Both the position numbers and the translations under genes were made by a program. From NCBI RefSeq assembly GCF_032191775.1, contig NZ_CP132507.1:1017001-1081000 (forward strand): a DNA stretch of 64,000 nucleotides, in the 5' to 3' direction. Positions 53,850 to 61,263 of this stretch are shown piece after piece. The notes under the pieces were generated by a model. The model did not search any database and was not told where the DNA came from. It worked only from the letters and a program-made list of their open reading frames with translations. Each line of letters starts with the position of its first letter. Within the stretch, counting starts at the first letter, position 1. This DNA is from Rhodoferax mekongensis. GTDB taxonomy: Bacteria > Pseudomonadota > Gammaproteobacteria > Burkholderiales > Burkholderiaceae_C.

Positions 53850-54821
53850 ATGAAAAAACTACTCGTTGCGACGGCGGCCATGTTCTCGATTTCCGCCTTC
53901 GCACAGGCATATCCCTCCAAGCCCATCACCATCGTGGTGCCGTTTGCTGCCGGCGGTCCCACCGACCGCGTAGCCCGCGACCTGGCTGAATCACTGCGCA
54001 AGCAGCTGGGTGATGTGAGCATCATCATCGACAACGCAGCGGGTGCAGGCAGCTCTATCGGCTCCAGCAAAGTGGCCAAGGCCGCGCCGGACGGCTATAC
54101 CCTGCTGTTGAACCACATCGCCATGGGCACCATGCCCGGCTTGTTGCGCAACATGCCCTTCAAGGTCGAGTCTGACTTCGAATATCTGGGCATGATCAAC
54201 GATGTGCCCATGACCCTGATCGGCAAGCCCGACCTGCCTGCCAAGACCTACAAGGAACTCACCACCTGGATCGGCCAGAACGTCGGCAAGATCAACCTGG
54301 GTAACGCCGGTATCGGTTCTGCGTCTCACCTGTGCGGTTTGCTGTTCCAGAACGCCATCAAGGTCGACATGACGACCGTGCCTTACAAAGGCACCGCCCC
54401 TGCGATGACCGACCTGATCGGTGGCCAGATCGACCTGATGTGCGACCAGACCACCAACACCAGCCAGCAGATCGAAGGCAAGAAAGTGAATGCTTACGCG
54501 GTCACTACTGCCAAGCCTTTGACGACCGCTGCTTTGAAGAGCCTGCCCACACTGCAAAGCCAGGGTCTGTCCAACTTCGAAGTGACCATCTGGCACGGCC
54601 TGTATGCCCCCAAAGGCACACCCGCTGACATTCAGGCCAAGCTCAACACCGCTTTGAAGGCGGCGTTGAAAGATGCTGATTTCATCAAGAAGCAAGAAGC
54701 GCTGGGTGCCGTGGTGGTGACTGACAAGCGTGTCGAACCTGCGGAGCACAAGAAGTTCGTGGCGGCTGAAATCGCCAAGTGGACCCCCATCATCAAGGCC
54801 GCCGGCGTCTACGCTGACTGA
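53850..54821 (+). CDS. Bug-family tripartite tricarboxylate receptor (TctC-like)
   Basis: The 323-residue periplasmic protein has a signal peptide (MKKLLVATAAMFSISAFAQA) and the Bug motif YPSKPITIVVPFAAGGPTDR, then GKINLGNAGIGSASHLCGLL. AGGAGAC lies seven bases before the ATG. Bug proteins are abundant in Burkholderiales and usually bind small carboxylates. No TctA or TctB membrane genes are nearby, so it is an orphan receptor. It has its own upstream region and is separated from the operon by a terminator. Confidence 0.9.
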   Translation: MKKLLVATAAMFSISAFAQAYPSKPITIVVPFAAGGPTDRVARDLAESLRKQLGDVSIIIDNAAGAGSSIGSSKVAKAAPDGYTLLLNHIAMGTMPGLLRNMPFKVESDFEYLGMINDVPMTLIGKPDLPAKTYKELTTWIGQNVGKINLGNAGIGSASHLCGLLFQNAIKVDMTTVPYKGTAPAMTDLIGGQIDLMCDQTTNTSQQIEGKKVNAYAVTTAKPLTTAALKSLPTLQSQGLSNFEVTIWHGLYAPKGTPADIQAKLNTALKAALKDADFIKKQEALGAVVVTDKRVEPAEHKKFVAAEIAKWTPIIKAAGVYAD

Positions 54822-54855
54822 TCTGGCCTGAAACCTGTCTGACCCGCTCGCCGGG

Positions 54856-55185
54856 TCAGACACCCCAAGTGATGTCCTTGCCCGCAGCCATGCTGCGGCG
54901 GGCCATGTCCAGCAAGGGCGTGGCCCGTTGGCGCAAGCTCACACCGGTCGGGGTCGTGTCTTCCCCTTTTTCTTGTGCCTCCAAGTCAGCTTGGGCGCGT
55001 TGGGCCTCCTCTTTGGCGATGGCTTCTTCGAGCGCGCTGATGGCAACGGGCATGTCTGCAGCCAGCAAGATGCCTTTGCGCAAGCTCTCTTCGCCGGTGC
55101 GCCCCCACAGCGCCAGAATCTGCCGGCCATTGGGTTCCAGCATGATGACGTCGCTGGCTACTTTGGATTTGAATTTGTAAAGCAT
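54856..55185 (-). CDS. DUF1840 domain protein
   Basis: The 109-residue protein (MLYKFKSKVASDVIMLEPNG, then RKGILLAADMPVAISALEEA and an acidic EAQEKGED stretch) matches the DUF1840 family of betaproteobacteria; function unknown. The ATG at 55185 fits the family start. It converges with the Bug receptor gene and is divergent from the PHA-system gene. Confidence 0.85.
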   Translation of the reverse strand: MLYKFKSKVASDVIMLEPNGRQILALWGRTGEESLRKGILLAADMPVAISALEEAIAKEEAQRAQADLEAQEKGEDTTPTGVSLRQRATPLLDMARRSMAAGKDITWGV

Positions 55186-55262
55186 GGCGGAGCCCGCAGT
55201 GGTTTTATGATGCCGTTCACTGCAAATGCAGCACCCACAGCATACTGACAAGAGGAACACCC

Positions 55263-55586
55263 ATGGCGGACTTACACATACTGCGCGAACACAGCCTGGG
55301 CTTTGCTGCTGCGCGCAAAATTGCCTTTCAGTGGGCCGAACAGGCTGAACAGGATTTCGACATGGAGTGCACCTATGTCGAGGGCGAGGGGCTGGATGAA
55401 GTGATCTTCAAGCGCTCGGGAGTTAGCGGCATGTTGCAAGTGAGCGATTCGAAGTTCGAACTCAGCGCCAAGCTCGGCTTTTTGCTCGGGGCTTTCAAAG
55501 ACAAGATTGAGGCAGAGATTGTCAAAAACCTCGATCAACTGCTCAAGCCCAAAGCGGCTGCCAAATCCGGGGCGAAAAAAAAATAG
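55263..55586 (+). CDS. Polyhydroxyalkanoate-system family protein (TIGR02610-like)
   Basis: The 107-residue protein (REHSLGFAAARKIAFQWAEQ, then YVEGEGLDEVIFKRSGVSG and LSAKLGFLLGAFKDKIEAEI) matches the PHA_gran_rgn family found near PHA synthesis genes. Its C terminus is Lys/Ala rich (LKPKAAAKSGAKKK), as in granule-associated proteins. The mechanism is unknown. It is followed by a hairpin repeat and then the convergent acyl-CoA-binding protein gene. Confidence 0.82.
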   Translation: MADLHILREHSLGFAAARKIAFQWAEQAEQDFDMECTYVEGEGLDEVIFKRSGVSGMLQVSDSKFELSAKLGFLLGAFKDKIEAEIVKNLDQLLKPKAAAKSGAKKK

Positions 55587-55593
55587 CGTGATG

Positions 55594-55649
55594 TGCTACT
55601 TTTTTGATAGCTGCCCGCACATGCTGCGCGGGCGCCAAGAGCTGATTTA
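55594..55649 (+). repeat. Intergenic hairpin repeat, copy 8
   Basis: This is the most diverged copy: TGCTACTTTTTTGATAGCTG, then CCCGCACATGCTGCGCGGGC and GCCAAGAGC. Its end overlaps the stop codon of the acyl-CoA-binding protein gene on the other strand, suggesting insertion right at the gene end. Confidence 0.65.
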
Positions 55650-55901
55650 GCTCAAGGATTCGATCAGGTCGATGTACTGCTGCATGGCGTCATCGTTGCT
55701 GGTGCCTTTGAAACCATTCCAGGCATCCCATTTGGCACGGCCCACCATGTCGGCGAAACCGGGCTTCTTTTCGGTGTTGTCACCCGCAGTGGCTTGCTTG
55801 TAGAGGGCGTAAATCTTGAGTAGGGTGCCGTTGTCAGGGCGCTCGCTCAGGTTTTTGGAATTGGCAACAGCGGCTTCGAAAGCGGCTTTCAGATCGGCCA
55901 T
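55647..55901 (-). CDS. Acyl-CoA-binding protein
   Basis: The 84-residue protein has the four-helix ACBP motifs: LKAAFEAAVANSKNLSERP, LLKIYALYKQATAGDN and the conserved KWDAWNGFKGTSNDDAMQQY. ACBPs bind long-chain acyl-CoA and deliver it to lipid enzymes. It is divergent from the wax ester synthase/DGAT gene with a 135-base gap, which fits a shared function in neutral lipid synthesis. Confidence 0.93.
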   Translation of the reverse strand: MADLKAAFEAAVANSKNLSERPDNGTLLKIYALYKQATAGDNTEKKPGFADMVGRAKWDAWNGFKGTSNDDAMQQYIDLIESLS

Positions 55902-56036
55902 GGTTTTCTCCGTTCGGGTTTGTGCAAGGAACTAGGGGGAACACCCAATGCAAGCAGGTGCTTCACCCGTATCTTAAGCGGCGTTTTGCCCCCAGAATAG
56001 GCGTTCGCCCCCATACCTGTTCTGTCCGGAGAATCC

Positions 56037-57644
56037 ATGGTCACCCGCGTCATTGCAAAGAACGTTGCCGACAAGGCCCGCAACCCCGTATCCAATGCGG
56101 CACCCTCCGTGGCACCGGTTGCCAAGAAGGTGGTGCGTCGGACCCGCAAGTTAGCCGGAGCCGTGCAGAAAAATGTGGCGGATGCCGTGATCGGCACCCT
56201 GGGCCTGAATGGCGAACGCATGTCCAAGGTGGACACGGCCTGGTTGCGCATGGATTCCAGCTCCAACCTCATGATGATTGTGGGCGTGTGGGTCACCCAA
56301 CCCGGCTTGCCACTGGCAGACCTGAAGCAGCGTGTGGAAGATCGGCTGTTGAAGTACCCCCGGTTCAAACAGCGCGTGGTGGAAGACGCTGCCGGGGCCA
56401 GTTGGGTGGAGGATGCCAACTTCGATATCGACCGGCATGTGGTAACTGAGACATTGGCCAAAAAGCCGCGCGGCCGCGAGCAGGAGGCCCTGCAGGAGCG
56501 ACTGGCTGCCCTGACCATGGAGCCGCTGGATCGCAGCCGGCCGCTCTGGCAGTTCCATTTGGTAGAGAACTACAAAGGCGGTTCTGCCTTGATGGTGCGC
56601 ATTCACCATTGCATTGCAGATGGCATTGCCCTGATTTCAGTAACCCAATCCTTGGTGGACGGCGGCAGCCCGCCACCGCAACGCCGCAGCAAACCTGAGC
56701 GTGCCCAAGGGCTGGATGGCGCAGAGGAGTGGTTGAGCGACGCCTTGCTCAAGCCCCTGACCCACATGGCCGTGAAGGCCTTGGGAGCGGCCGGGGATGG
56801 CGCGGTGAAGTCCATGTCGCTGTTGATGGAGCCGCAGAAGGGCATGGAGTCGGGCATGCACAGCTCGGTCGACATGGCAAAGATGGCCTACCAGGTGGTG
56901 AGTGACTTGGCCGCTTTAGCTTTGATGCCCGACGATTCGCCCACGCGGCTCAAAGGGCAGCCCGGGCATGCAAAGCGTGTGGCGTGGTGCGCGCCCTTGC
57001 CGCTGGAAGAAGTGAAAGCGGTGGGCAAGGCCTTGAATTGCTCCATCAATGATGTGTTGCTGAGTTGCGTGGCGGGTGCGATTGGAGAGTACTTGCGCGA
57101 GCAAGGCGATGCGGTAGCCGGCAAGGAAATCCGCGCCATGGTGCCGGTGAACCTGCGGCCACTGGAGCATGCCTACAAGTTGGGCAACCAGTTCGGCTTG
57201 GCCCCTCTGGTGCTGCCCATTGGCCTGGAAAACCCGGTTGAGCGGGTGTATGAAGTCCGCACCCGCATGCGAGGCCTCAAGGGCAGCATGCAGCCTCTGC
57301 TGGCCTTCGGCCTGTTGGCGGTGGCAGGTTTGCTGATCAAGCCTGCCCAGGATGCCCTTTTGAGCCTGTTCTCCAAAAAGACCACGGCTGTCATGACCAA
57401 TGTGCCGGGTCCGCGCGAGAAGCTCAAAATCTGCGGCGCCACGATTGAGGAAAACCTGTTCTGGGTGCCCCAGAGCGGATCCGTGGGCCTGGGTGTGTCC
57501 ATCCTGAGTTACGGCGGAGGGGTACAGTTCGGCGTGGTGACGGATGCGACCTTGTGCCCGGATCCCCAGAAAATCATCGACCAGTTCGAGCCGGAATTTG
57601 CCAAGCTCTCCATGCTGACGCTGATGTTGCCCTGGGGCGACTGA
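56037..57644 (+). CDS. Wax ester synthase/diacylglycerol acyltransferase (WS/DGAT)
   Basis: The 535-residue acyltransferase has the catalytic HHCIADG motif at residues 190-196, PLDRSRPLWQFHLVE shortly before, and late family motifs TNVPGPREKLKICGATIEEN and SYGGGVQFGVVTD. It should join an acyl-CoA to a fatty alcohol (wax ester) or diacylglycerol (triacylglycerol). A basic Ala/Lys-rich extension of about 50 residues precedes the normal start of the family and may help binding to granules or the membrane. GGAGAA lies four bases before the ATG. Its stop abuts the stop of the convergent TPR gene. Confidence 0.92.
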   Translation: MVTRVIAKNVADKARNPVSNAAPSVAPVAKKVVRRTRKLAGAVQKNVADAVIGTLGLNGERMSKVDTAWLRMDSSSNLMMIVGVWVTQPGLPLADLKQRVEDRLLKYPRFKQRVVEDAAGASWVEDANFDIDRHVVTETLAKKPRGREQEALQERLAALTMEPLDRSRPLWQFHLVENYKGGSALMVRIHHCIADGIALISVTQSLVDGGSPPPQRRSKPERAQGLDGAEEWLSDALLKPLTHMAVKALGAAGDGAVKSMSLLMEPQKGMESGMHSSVDMAKMAYQVVSDLAALALMPDDSPTRLKGQPGHAKRVAWCAPLPLEEVKAVGKALNCSINDVLLSCVAGAIGEYLREQGDAVAGKEIRAMVPVNLRPLEHAYKLGNQFGLAPLVLPIGLENPVERVYEVRTRMRGLKGSMQPLLAFGLLAVAGLLIKPAQDALLSLFSKKTTAVMTNVPGPREKLKICGATIEENLFWVPQSGSVGLGVSILSYGGGVQFGVVTDATLCPDPQKIIDQFEPEFAKLSMLTLMLPWGD

Positions 57645-58427
57645 TCAGCTCGCCAGTTCGGCCTGAACTTGGAGCACCCCAAGGTGCTCCATCGCGTCCA
57701 GAGGCTGTACGGCTGCAGCTTGTTCATAGAGGCACATGGCCTCGGATTCAAACTGCTCGATATCGAGCATGAGCAAGCCACGTGCGTATTCAGTCAACGC
57801 GATGGCAGCGCGTGGAATGAGCGCCAAGCCCGTGCGGAAATGGTGCAAGGCGGTTTCGCGCTTGGCGCCATAAGTTATGTTGCCGATCATGGCGCCCACC
57901 TTGTCGATCACCTCGGCATGGAACGAGCCCAATGCAATATGTGCATCTGCATGGCGCGGGTTCAAAGCGATGGCGGTTTCGAAAGCAGTTTTGATTTTTT
58001 CGCCATAACCCTTGACAAGCGCTTGCGCCACACTGGTGCTCTGGCTGTAGCGGCCCAAGGCATAGCCATAAAAGTAGTGCGCATTGGGGTTGCCGGGCTC
58101 TGCCGCCATGTGGGCTTTTGCGCGCTCTGCGGTATCGAAATACAAATTCAAGCGGGCGGCTTCGTTGCGCTCCAAGTAGTCCGCTTGGATCAGGCACGCC
58201 TTGTTCATCACGGCGTAGCCGGCCGGGCCTAGCAAACGCCCTGCGCGGAACGCTGCTTCGAACTCGCCGCAGTGATACAGGACCCAAGCCTGCAACACCT
58301 CGGGGTCTAGGGGCAGGGGTTCCTGATCACCATCGTGCAGGCGCGCCCAGTGGTTTTGCAGGTTCTCGCTGTCAAACAGGTGCTGATGCACGTAGGGGAA
58401 AGGGTCCCAGACCGGAGTGTCGTGCAT
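57645..58427 (-). CDS. TPR-repeat protein
   Basis: The 260-residue soluble protein has several TPR-like helical units, e.g. NAHYFYGYALGRYSQSTSVA, IALNPRHADAHIALGSFHAE and the C-terminal CLYEQAAAVQPLDAMEHLGV. No enzymatic domain is seen. Its start overlaps the TetR-family stop by one base (TGATG), so it is the last gene of the patatin-TetR-TPR transcript. Role in this locus unknown. Confidence 0.8.
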   Translation of the reverse strand: MHDTPVWDPFPYVHQHLFDSENLQNHWARLHDGDQEPLPLDPEVLQAWVLYHCGEFEAAFRAGRLLGPAGYAVMNKACLIQADYLERNEAARLNLYFDTAERAKAHMAAEPGNPNAHYFYGYALGRYSQSTSVAQALVKGYGEKIKTAFETAIALNPRHADAHIALGSFHAEVIDKVGAMIGNITYGAKRETALHHFRTGLALIPRAAIALTEYARGLLMLDIEQFESEAMCLYEQAAAVQPLDAMEHLGVLQVQAELAS

Positions 58428-59083
58428 CAGGAGCTGGTGTAGGCACCGCTGAGTTGCAGCAAATGACTGCGTTGCTGGGCTTCAAGGTAGGGGACCAGAA
58501 GGTTGAGCACATGTTGACCGCCGCGCAGCAAGGCAGCTTGCGCGCTTTCCGGCTCCAGGGCGTTGCGCGGGTCGCGCACATATTCAAAACTCAGCCAGTA
58601 CGTGAGGACTACCACCATGCTGGTGGCAGTGGGCTCCATTTCGCGCACATCCATGCGCAAGGCGCCTGCGCGAGCCATGGACTCGAGCATGGCGCGTATT
58701 GAGCGGGTTTTGTTCTTCAGCACGCTTTGGAAGTGGGTTTCCAGACGCCTGTTTTTGCTGAGAAGGTCGTTCAGATCGCGGTACAAAAAGCGGTACTGCC
58801 AGATCAGCTCGAACAGCGTGTGCATGAAAAACCAGGCGTCTTCCACATCCCGGACGTTGTCACTGGCGTTAAGCACCTCGTTCAGTGAACGTTCGTAGCG
58901 GTCAAACAGGGAGTTGATCAGCTCGTCTTTGGCCGGGTAGTGGTAATACAAATTCCCCGGGCTGATGCCGAGTTCTGCCGAAATCAGCGTGGTCGATACA
59001 TTCGGCTCCCCGAAGCGGTTGAATAGCTCCAGGGTGGTTTCCAATATCCGCTCGGCAGTACGCCGCGGCGCTTTTTTAACCAT
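58427..59083 (-). CDS. TetR-family transcription regulator
   Basis: The 218-residue protein has an N-terminal DNA-binding domain: AERILETTLELFNRFGEPNV, then ISAELGISPGNLYYHYPAKD, followed by a helical ligand-binding domain. The C-terminal TetR_C domain resembles those of fatty-acid or lipid regulators that sense acyl-CoA, but this is not certain. It is three bases after the patatin gene and coupled to the TPR gene. Possible regulator of the surrounding lipid genes; operator not identified. Confidence 0.88.
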   Translation of the reverse strand: MVKKAPRRTAERILETTLELFNRFGEPNVSTTLISAELGISPGNLYYHYPAKDELINSLFDRYERSLNEVLNASDNVRDVEDAWFFMHTLFELIWQYRFLYRDLNDLLSKNRRLETHFQSVLKNKTRSIRAMLESMARAGALRMDVREMEPTATSMVVVLTYWLSFEYVRDPRNALEPESAQAALLRGGQHVLNLLVPYLEAQQRSHLLQLSGAYTSS

Positions 59084-59086
59084 GGG

Positions 59087-60331
59087 TCAGTGCCTCAGCA
59101 GTGTCTCGTGGCGAACCACGTGTGAAAGATCTTCCATAACGTCCTGCAATGTACCCAAGGCTTGCCCCAAACGGGAGGGGGATTTCCTCGGGGCGCACAG
59201 GTGGCGCTTGGGGTCGTCCAGCACATCATGCCGCAGTTGAATGCCATGGCGGTGCAGTTGTGCGGACAAGCCCGTTTTGCGAGAGCGAAGCAGTTGACGG
59301 GTTTGCTGGTACGCGTGCTCGGCGAGTTGCCTGCGTTGGGCGTAGCTGAAAGTGTTGGCCAGATACAGCTCCGGGTCCCGATGGTCCGGTTCGATCAAAA
59401 CGATGTCAGTGTCAGGGTATGCATGGGCATAGTGTTTCATGCCCAGCTCCATGCGAGAGTGGATCATGGAGCGGAAAGTCTGACTCAATACCGCCGGCAA
59501 CCCGCCATCCACGATACGCGGGATGTTGCGCTTTTCTGCCGGGATGCCGGCTTGCATGATCCGTTTGTATTGGGGTGCCGTTGCGTCGAAGGGCACCAAG
59601 GGATTCAGGCAAATCAAGAGGTCTGCCCCTTCGTCAAGCGCCACCGAGGCGTGCATGGTCTTCTTCATCGCCCCATCCACGAAATACTGGTCATCAATGG
59701 CAACTGGCGGAAACAGCCCCGGCAAGGCAGAGCTGGCTTGCACGGCTTTGGAGATGGAGATGTGATCCCATCCCTTGCTTCCGAATGCGACCGCTTCTGC
59801 ACTGTCCAAGTGGGTGGCGACCAACGTGAGCTTGCAGGCCAGTTTGCGGAAATCGTTGGTGCGGCCGTCCTGGCTGAACAGTCTCGAGAGTTGTGTATCC
59901 ACTTGGCTGTTGGAGAAGACGCCGGTCGGCAATGCGGGGGCTAACCGTTCCAGCGCCCGAATGGCAGTAGTGCGTCGCGTCAGCATGTCCCAACCCACTG
60001 AAGCCAGCAGGCCCGGCAACATGATGCCGCGCCGCGCCCATTCGTCATACGCAGGCTGCATCAGCCAGGCGGGATCAAAGAAGTCGTTGGAGTCTGCATC
60101 CCCTTCAATGAAGGACGCGCAGAGCTGGTGGGGCGTTAAGCCGTTGGCAAGGGCTGCAGCGATAAAGCCGCCAGCAGAAACGCCTACGTAGTGGTCCAGA
60201 TGATTGAAATCCAAGCCGGCCAAAGAGTCGTGTAGAGCACACAGAGCGCCTACTTCATAAATGGCCCCCAAAGGACCGCCACCAGCGAGTGCCATGGCGA
60301 TTCGGGGCTTTGTTTGTCGGGCTGCCTTCAT
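59087..60331 (-). CDS. Patatin-like phospholipase
   Basis: The 414-residue enzyme has AGGGPLGAIYEVGAL (glycine-rich oxyanion loop), VGVSAGGFIAAALANG (Ser nucleophile) and DGAMKKTMHA (catalytic Asp), the full patatin dyad. No signal peptide is seen, so it is likely cytosolic and could act on storage lipid or membrane lipid. It is the first gene of a minus-strand operon with a TetR regulator and a TPR protein. A terminator of the upstream phasin gene lies before it. Confidence 0.9.
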   Translation of the reverse strand: MKAARQTKPRIAMALAGGGPLGAIYEVGALCALHDSLAGLDFNHLDHYVGVSAGGFIAAALANGLTPHQLCASFIEGDADSNDFFDPAWLMQPAYDEWARRGIMLPGLLASVGWDMLTRRTTAIRALERLAPALPTGVFSNSQVDTQLSRLFSQDGRTNDFRKLACKLTLVATHLDSAEAVAFGSKGWDHISISKAVQASSALPGLFPPVAIDDQYFVDGAMKKTMHASVALDEGADLLICLNPLVPFDATAPQYKRIMQAGIPAEKRNIPRIVDGGLPAVLSQTFRSMIHSRMELGMKHYAHAYPDTDIVLIEPDHRDPELYLANTFSYAQRRQLAEHAYQQTRQLLRSRKTGLSAQLHRHGIQLRHDVLDDPKRHLCAPRKSPSRLGQALGTLQDVMEDLSHVVRHETLLRH

Positions 60332-60393
60332 GGGGGAAGTGTAGTGTTCAGATGAGGGTATTCATGCTGCGATGCAGCAGTTTCTACGGGCGT

Positions 60394-60415
60394 AAAAAAG
60401 GGCGCCTTTGCGCCC
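60394..60415 (-). terminator. Rho-independent terminator after the phasin gene
   Basis: On the minus strand the stem GGGCGC-AAAG-GCGCCC is followed by a six-T run. It lies 21 bases after the phasin stop and before the patatin gene, so these two genes are probably separate transcripts. Confidence 0.9.
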
Positions 60416-60436
60416 TTGTTCTACCGCTTTGAGCGA

Positions 60437-61045
60437 TCAGTTTTGTGGAGTCGCGTTGCCCTCTGCAGGCACTACCGGCGCTTTGCTCATCGTGGTTTTT
60501 TTGCTAGCAGCCTTTTTGGCAGCGGGTTTGGAAGTGGTGGCTTTCTTGGCTGGTGCCTTTTTGGTCACGGCTACTGGCGCAGGCGCGGCCTTCTTCGAGG
60601 GAGCTTTTGCGGTTTTGGTTGCCGCAGGTGCTTTGGCAGACAGCTTTTGGACGGTCTTGTTGAGTTCTTCGATGCGCTCAATCAAGGCGCTCACGTCCTT
60701 GGCGGAGGGAACGCCCAGCTTGTTCAGGGCTTTGGCGACGCGTTCTTCAAAGATGTTTTCCAACTTATCCCACTGACCGGTGGCTTTGCTGGTGATGTCG
60801 TTGGCCATGGTGGACATTTTGGCAGTGGCTTCGTTAATTTTGCCTTCGGCCGCGGCTTGTGTTTTGCGCTGGATGCTCACGCCTTCCTTGACCAATGCTT
60901 CGAATGCCTTGCTGCCTTCTGCCTGAGCGCGGGTGAAGGCGCCCAAGCCGGCTTGCCAGATTTGTTGTGCAGAGTCCTTGACCGAAGACGACAACGGAGT
61001 GCCGGTAGAAGGAGAGGATTTGCTTTTTTGGATTTTCTTGACCAT
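60437..61045 (-). CDS. Phasin family protein with Lys/Ala-rich tail
   Basis: The 202-residue protein has a phasin-like helical domain (residues about 20-125: DSAQQIWQAGLGAFTRAQAE, GSKAFEALVKEG and EERVAKALNKLGVPSAKD) and a C-terminal Lys/Ala/Pro-rich tail of about 60 residues with AAKKAASKKT-like segments, as in PhaF. Such proteins coat PHA granules and the basic tail can bind DNA, tying granules to the nucleoid. AGGAG lies about six bases before the ATG. The neighbourhood of lipid genes suggests it may also coat neutral-lipid bodies; that is inference. Confidence 0.87.
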   Translation of the reverse strand: MVKKIQKSKSSPSTGTPLSSSVKDSAQQIWQAGLGAFTRAQAEGSKAFEALVKEGVSIQRKTQAAAEGKINEATAKMSTMANDITSKATGQWDKLENIFEERVAKALNKLGVPSAKDVSALIERIEELNKTVQKLSAKAPAATKTAKAPSKKAAPAPVAVTKKAPAKKATTSKPAAKKAASKKTTMSKAPVVPAEGNATPQN

Positions 61046-61263
61046 GAGAACTCCTGATGAGTGTGTGACAGGGTGCACAAGCATATCTGCACCGGCTTGA
61101 TGCTTACTCTAAGGCCTGTCATGCAGTCTGTGTAGGTGGGCGCCACTAAGGAAAACGCTGAAAGCGTTCCACAATCGCGCAGTCATACGAAAGACTTCGC
61201 GGGTTTACGATGAAATCCGCAGCGCCAAAAACCGTCAGAATTATTCGATTAACAGGAGCATGT